A stretch of 64,000 nt of DNA from the NCBI GenBank assembly GCA_035281645.1, contig DATEDN010000079.1, forward strand, positions 11,249-75,248, in the 5' to 3' direction. This DNA is from JACCTH01 sp035281645. GTDB taxonomy: Bacteria; Actinomycetota; Acidimicrobiia; Spongiisociales; ZC4RG35. Shown piece by piece: positions 60,539 through 64,000 of the stretch. The notes below the pieces were generated by a model, which saw only the letters and a list, made by a program, of their open reading frames with translations, was not told the DNA's origin and searched no databases. Position 1 is the first letter of the stretch, and each line of letters opens with the position of its first letter. The translations under genes and the position numbers were made by a program.

Positions 60539-61900
60539 CTATCGCTCGGCCAATTGCCTGGCAACTATCTCTGCCAGGCGATCAGCGTAACCGCCCGCCT
60601 GCTGTTGGCTAGCAGCTTCGACCATGACCCTGACCACGGGCTCGGTCCCAGAGGGCCTCAGCAAGACCCGACCATCGGCGCCGAGCTCATTCTCGACCTC
60701 GGCCACCGCATCCCAAACCTCCTTGGCGGCCCCGAGGTCCACGCCTCTCGCCACGTTGACATTCTTCAGCACCTGCGGATATTCGACCATCGCCTCCTTC
60801 CGCAGCTGCCGCAGCTCTTGTCCAGAGCCGGCAACGATGTCGAGCAGGCGAATCGCAGTCATCAACCCATCGCCGGTTCGGCCTTTGTCGAGGAAGATGA
60901 TGTGACCCGATTGCTCGCCTCCCAGGACCGCGCGGTGTTCGTTCATCGCTTCGAGGACGTAGCGATCCCCAACCTTGGTTTCGATCAGCTCGATGCCGGC
61001 GCTCTCCATTGCCCGGCGGAAGCCCAGATTCGACATCACCGTCGCCACCACCTTGTTGTTCTTGAGGCGGCCCTGGGCTTTCCAATGCAAGGCAACTATG
61101 GCCATGATCACATCGCCATTGACCGGGTTCCCGTCTTCGTCGATGGCGAGCAGGCGGTCGGCGTCGCCATCGAAGGCAAGGCCGATTCGACCTTCGGCCT
61201 TACCGGCCAGAAATTCGGGATGGGTCGAGCCGCACTCGAGATTGATATTGGTTCCATCCGGCTCGACTGCAAAGCGTTCGACCTGGGCCCCCAGCTTGGT
61301 GAGGACGGCCGGAGCAGCTTGGAAGGCGGCACCGTTGGCGGCGTCTACCGCCAGATTGAGACCGCGGTATGAGTAGCGGGCGACCTTGGCCAGGAAGGAG
61401 ACATAGCTGTTGAGAGCCTTTGAATCGTGAAAGCGGGTTCCCACCAGATGACCGGTGGGGATGCGGGCGCTCTCGCTCCGGAGTCGCCCCTCGATCCGAT
61501 CCTCTTCGTCGTCGCTCAGCTTGGTTCCGGTGGCACTGAGAAACTTGATGCCGTTGTCGGAGGCGGGATTGTGGGAGGCGGAGACGATCGCTCCCATGGT
61601 CGCCCCGGTTGACGCCGTCAAATAGGAGATTCCCCCGGCGGGCATGATCCCGACGTCGACCGTGTCGATCCCGGCCGAGTGAAATCCCGACTGCAGAGCC
61701 AGGGAGAGCATCTCCCCGGACCGGCGGGTGTCGCGACCCACCAGCGCGGGCCCGACCGAGAGTTGGAGGCCAGCGGCCCGCCCCAGACTCAAAGCCAGAT
61801 CGGGAGTGAGCTCGAGATTGGCTACGCCCCGCACCCCATCGGTGCCAAAGAGGCGCCGTCCGCTTCTGAGCAGCGAACGATGCTGAGATGCCGCCGGCAA
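60539..61900 (-). CDS. glmM: Phosphoglucosamine mutase
   Basis: The 453-residue alpha-phosphohexomutase has RLFGTDGVRGVAN near the start, the phosphoserine loop SASHNP (Ser109), the Mg-binding DGDADR, the sugar-binding GEQSGH and the C-terminal phosphate site RPSGTEPVVR. It converts glucosamine-6-phosphate to glucosamine-1-phosphate, the step after GlmS. The TTG at 61900 is the only start upstream of the domain, with a poor Shine-Dalgarno; the true start is uncertain by some ten codons. The gene is 2 bases downstream of rpsI. Confidence 0.96.
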   Translation of the reverse strand: MPAASQHRSLLRSGRRLFGTDGVRGVANLELTPDLALSLGRAAGLQLSVGPALVGRDTRRSGEMLSLALQSGFHSAGIDTVDVGIMPAGGISYLTASTGATMGAIVSASHNPASDNGIKFLSATGTKLSDDEEDRIEGRLRSESARIPTGHLVGTRFHDSKALNSYVSFLAKVARYSYRGLNLAVDAANGAAFQAAPAVLTKLGAQVERFAVEPDGTNINLECGSTHPEFLAGKAEGRIGLAFDGDADRLLAIDEDGNPVNGDVIMAIVALHWKAQGRLKNNKVVATVMSNLGFRRAMESAGIELIETKVGDRYVLEAMNEHRAVLGGEQSGHIIFLDKGRTGDGLMTAIRLLDIVAGSGQELRQLRKEAMVEYPQVLKNVNVARGVDLGAAKEVWDAVAEVENELGADGRVLLRPSGTEPVVRVMVEAASQQQAGGYADRLAEIVARQLAER

Positions 61901-61902
61901 CT

Positions 61903-62295
61903 TCAGCGCTTTGTGTACTGAACCGCCCGCCGGGCCTTGCGCAAACCGTACTTCTTCCGCTCCACGGCGCGGGCATCGCGGGTCAGAAGTCCTGCCTTTT
62001 TCAGCGAGGCCCGCATCTCCCCGTCGTATTCCACCAGCGCTCGGGCGATGCCGAGGCGAAGGGCATCAGCCTGGCCATTGATGCCCCCGCCTTCGAGGGT
62101 GGCGTCGACGTCGAAGCGGCCCTGGGTGGAGGTGAGCTGGAGCGGCTCCATCACTCGCATCCTGGTGGCCATGGTCGGGAAGTAATCCTCCAACTGGCGG
62201 CCATTGAGCACGACTCTTCCACTGCCCTCGCGGAGACGAACGCGGACCACCGATTCTTTGCGACGACCCACCGTTTGGGCAAGGGGTTTTGCCAT
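61903..62295 (-). CDS. rpsI: 30S ribosomal protein S9
   Basis: The 130-residue protein has the S9 pattern: GRRKESVVRVRLREGSG, GGGINGQADALRLGIARAL and the conserved basic C-terminus ERKKYGLRKARRAVQYTKR, whose last arginine contacts P-site tRNA. It is coupled to rplM by a 1-base overlap and followed immediately by glmM, a common actinobacterial order. Confidence 0.97.
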   Translation of the reverse strand: MAKPLAQTVGRRKESVVRVRLREGSGRVVLNGRQLEDYFPTMATRMRVMEPLQLTSTQGRFDVDATLEGGGINGQADALRLGIARALVEYDGEMRASLKKAGLLTRDARAVERKKYGLRKARRAVQYTKR

Positions 62296-62732
62296 CAGGC
62301 TTCGACCTTTCTCAACTCGGGGCCTTGAGCCTGGTGGGGATGATCGGCCCCGGCGTAAACCTTGAGCTTGCCGATCATCTTCCGTCCGAGTTTGTTCTTG
62401 GGGAGCATGCCTTGCACGGCTCGCTCGATCACGGCTTCCGGCCTCCGCTCCCGCAGGCTCTCGAAAGACTCCTCGCGCAGCCCGCCTGGGTATCCGGTGT
62501 ACCGGTAGTAGATCTTTTGCTGACTCTTCTTCGAGGTCACTTCGACTTCGGAGGCGTTGATCACGATCACGAAATCGCCGCCGTCGATGTGGGGTGAAAA
62601 GGTTGGCTTGTGCTTACCGCGCAGCAGGCTCGCCACCTCGGTGGCGAGGCGTCCTAGCGGCTTTCCGGCCGCGTCAACCACCCACCACTTGCGGGTGATA
62701 TCGCCGGACTTGGGTGTAAATGTCTTCTGCAT
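62295..62732 (-). CDS. rplM: 50S ribosomal protein L13
   Basis: The start ATG 62732 (MQKTFTPKSGDITRKWWVVDA) agrees with L13 N-termini; the upstream in-frame ATG at 62795 adds 21 unconserved residues. The 145-residue protein contains GRLATEVASLLRGKHKPTFSPHIDGGDFVIV and the C-terminal GMLPKNKLGRKMIGKLKVYAGADHPH. It is an early-assembly 50S protein. The 93-base gap upstream may hold a promoter (TTTGCT, 16 bases, TAGACT), which is weak. Confidence 0.96.
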   Translation of the reverse strand: MQKTFTPKSGDITRKWWVVDAAGKPLGRLATEVASLLRGKHKPTFSPHIDGGDFVIVINASEVEVTSKKSQQKIYYRYTGYPGGLREESFESLRERRPEAVIERAVQGMLPKNKLGRKMIGKLKVYAGADHPHQAQGPELRKVEA

Positions 62733-62825
62733 AGGTCGTGGACGGCAAGAAACAGCCGATATCCGTGGAATTGGCGCCTCGAATCGAGACTTCATCAGTC
62801 TAACCCACCCCGCTTGCCAGCAAAA

Positions 62826-63560
62826 TCAGTAGCCCACCTCCCAAAGGAAGAGGCCGCGGGCGGGAGCCATCTGCCCGGACCGGGACCGATCGCGGCTGGC
62901 GAGTATCACCGACATCTCCTGGGGACCCCGACGCCCTCGCCCTACCTCGACTGAAAGACCGACGATCGAGCGAACCATCTGGTGACAGAAAGATTGGGCG
63001 GAAATCTCGAACTCGACCATGTCGAGCTCGGCAGCTGCCCACCCCGCCGAAATGACCCGACGCCCAGTGCCCCCGGCCGAAGAGGCGCGACAAAAGGCGG
63101 CGAAATCGTGCTCGCCCACCATCCCGGAAACCCCGAGATCCATGGCCTCGATATCGAGGGGTTCGGGAACATGCCAAACCGTGGCATGGCGAAAGGGATC
63201 GGCTACCTCCCGGTTGAGGATTCGATAGCGATACACCCGGAACTTCGCCGAGTGCCGGGCGTCGAATTCCTCGTCGACCACGATCAAGGAGAAAGGGGCG
63301 ATCTCCGGGGCGAGGGTCTTGGAGAGCGACCGCAGGACCCGGTGTACGTCCAAGTCCCGGACCACCGAAAAGCTCAGCACCTGTTGACGGGCATGAACGC
63401 CGGCATCGGTGCGCCCGGCCGCCACAGTGGTGACGGGTTCCCCGGTTATGCGCGAGAGAGATGTCTCTACCTCACCCTGCACTGTTCGTTGTCCCGGCTG
63501 CCTCGCCAAGCCCCGAAACCCTGACCCCAGATAGGAGAGGTCCAGCCGATACTTCGGCAT
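62826..63560 (-). CDS. truA: tRNA pseudouridine(38-40) synthase
   Basis: The 244-residue protein has the TruA catalytic motif AAGRTDAGVHARQQV, with the nucleophilic Asp in RTDAGV near residue 52, the N-terminal RLDLSYLGSGFRGLARQ, and the C-terminal FCHQMVRSIVG and ASRDRSRSGQMAPARGLFL. It modifies U38-40 of the tRNA anticodon stem. It starts 1 base from the stop of the upstream membrane-protein gene. Confidence 0.95.
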   Translation of the reverse strand: MPKYRLDLSYLGSGFRGLARQPGQRTVQGEVETSLSRITGEPVTTVAAGRTDAGVHARQQVLSFSVVRDLDVHRVLRSLSKTLAPEIAPFSLIVVDEEFDARHSAKFRVYRYRILNREVADPFRHATVWHVPEPLDIEAMDLGVSGMVGEHDFAAFCRASSAGGTGRRVISAGWAAAELDMVEFEISAQSFCHQMVRSIVGLSVEVGRGRRGPQEMSVILASRDRSRSGQMAPARGLFLWEVGY

Positions 63561-64000
63561 CAGAAGCGAAAGAGCGCCGCCCCGAATACCAATTGCACGA
63601 CGGCGATCAACGCTGCCCCGAGGGCGACAGCGGCAACGGACTCTTTCAGCTGGAGCCCCAGCACCACGCCGGCCGCGATCACTAGTAACGCCAAGTGCCA
63701 GACCAAGCCAACGAGACGAAAGATCCCAGGTCCGGTCAGGTAGTCGATGACCCCCAGAAGCAAGGGGAGACGGGCGAACCCCGAAACCCTAATCATGGCT
63801 TCGATCGCCCCCGATCCCTTGAGGACCTTGGTCCCCATCAGCCAGATCGCGGCCGCCAGGATCAACCACCCGGCGATGCCCAGGATGACCGCTTCGAGCA
63901 GCCCGATGAGATCGAAACGGCGGGTGACCGCCAGCAGGACGCCAACCAAGACCGCCTCGATGGCGGCGACCAGGACTACGGCATCGGCCGTGGCGCTGGA
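63560..64000 (-). CDS. Multipass membrane protein, possibly Yip1 family (5' end outside window)
   Basis: The frame is open to the window edge, so the protein (at least 146 residues) starts beyond 64000; a TTG at 63949 is probably internal. About four or five hydrophobic helices are visible (LEAVILGIAGWLILAAAIWLMG, LVWHLALLVIAAGVVLGLQL, and AVALGAALIAVVQLVFGAALF), with the motif AIEAMIRVSGFARLPLLLG that resembles Yip1-domain proteins. The function is unknown. It takes a position often held by rplQ upstream of truA in actinobacteria. Confidence 0.6.
   Translation of the reverse strand, partial: SSATADAVVLVAAIEAVLVGVLLAVTRRFDLIGLLEAVILGIAGWLILAAAIWLMGTKVLKGSGAIEAMIRVSGFARLPLLLGVIDYLTGPGIFRLVGLVWHLALLVIAAGVVLGLQLKESVAAVALGAALIAVVQLVFGAALFRF

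Noticed and set aside
1..64000. CRISPR array, prophage, insertion sequence, tRNA or rRNA genes
   Set aside because: No regularly spaced repeats, transposase or integrase motifs, and no cloverleaf or rRNA sequence were seen on reading both strands.

Overview
The window is a GC-rich (about 60-65 %), very densely coded bacterial chromosome segment with about 56 protein genes, many overlapping by 1-8 bases. The housekeeping block on the right (truA-rplM-rpsI-glmM-glmS-acpS-nnr-alr, then tsaE-tsaB-rimI-tsaD-groES-groEL) is typical of Actinomycetota. Together with GTG/TTG starts and leaderless-looking promoters it suggests an actinobacterium, perhaps of the Acidimicrobiia; the class is inference. 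No tRNA, rRNA, CRISPR array, transposon or prophage was seen.

Left part (1-12 kb). A glycine-betaine binding-protein gene is cut by the window edge and ends at a strong terminator. A SAM-II-type riboswitch then precedes a betaine/homocysteine methyltransferase-like gene. After these come xylB, ppk2, an alpha/beta hydrolase, an S51-peptidase-like fusion gene, a nitronate monooxygenase, a DAO-family oxidoreductase, an ABC-2 exporter and an AI-2E-type membrane protein.

N-methyl catabolism (12-37 kb). One minus-strand run holds a VOC protein, a cytochrome P450, a betaine-type binding lipoprotein, an enolase-superfamily enzyme, a zinc alcohol dehydrogenase and a compact heterotetrameric sarcosine oxidase (soxA-G-B-D). 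A dipeptide-type ABC transporter follows. Next comes a mirrored pair of modules: mttB-like / dimethylglycine-dehydrogenase-like / amidohydrolase / dimethylglycine-dehydrogenase-like / mttB-like. Read together, the genes outline uptake of methylated amines, methyl transfer to homocysteine, stepwise oxidative N-demethylation with one-carbon units passed to folate, and formaldehyde oxidation.

Middle (37-48.5 kb). A small lipoprotein and a two-gene hut-type pair (M20 amidohydrolase, formimidoylglutamate deiminase) precede a DUF1624-like membrane protein. An unusual island follows: three ATP-grasp ligases, a GT5 glycogen synthase, a CBM48-like esterase, a GNAT acetyltransferase and a LURP-one-like protein, in two divergent overlapping operons.

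Right part (48.5-64 kb). groEL and groES lie behind two CIRCE-type operators, next to the t6A genes, a family-4 uracil-DNA glycosylase, an acyl-ACP desaturase, a P1 peptidase and the cell-wall precursor genes. The 254-base gap upstream of glmS contains a well-conserved glmS ribozyme. This and the SAM-II-type riboswitch are the strongest regulatory discoveries of the window.
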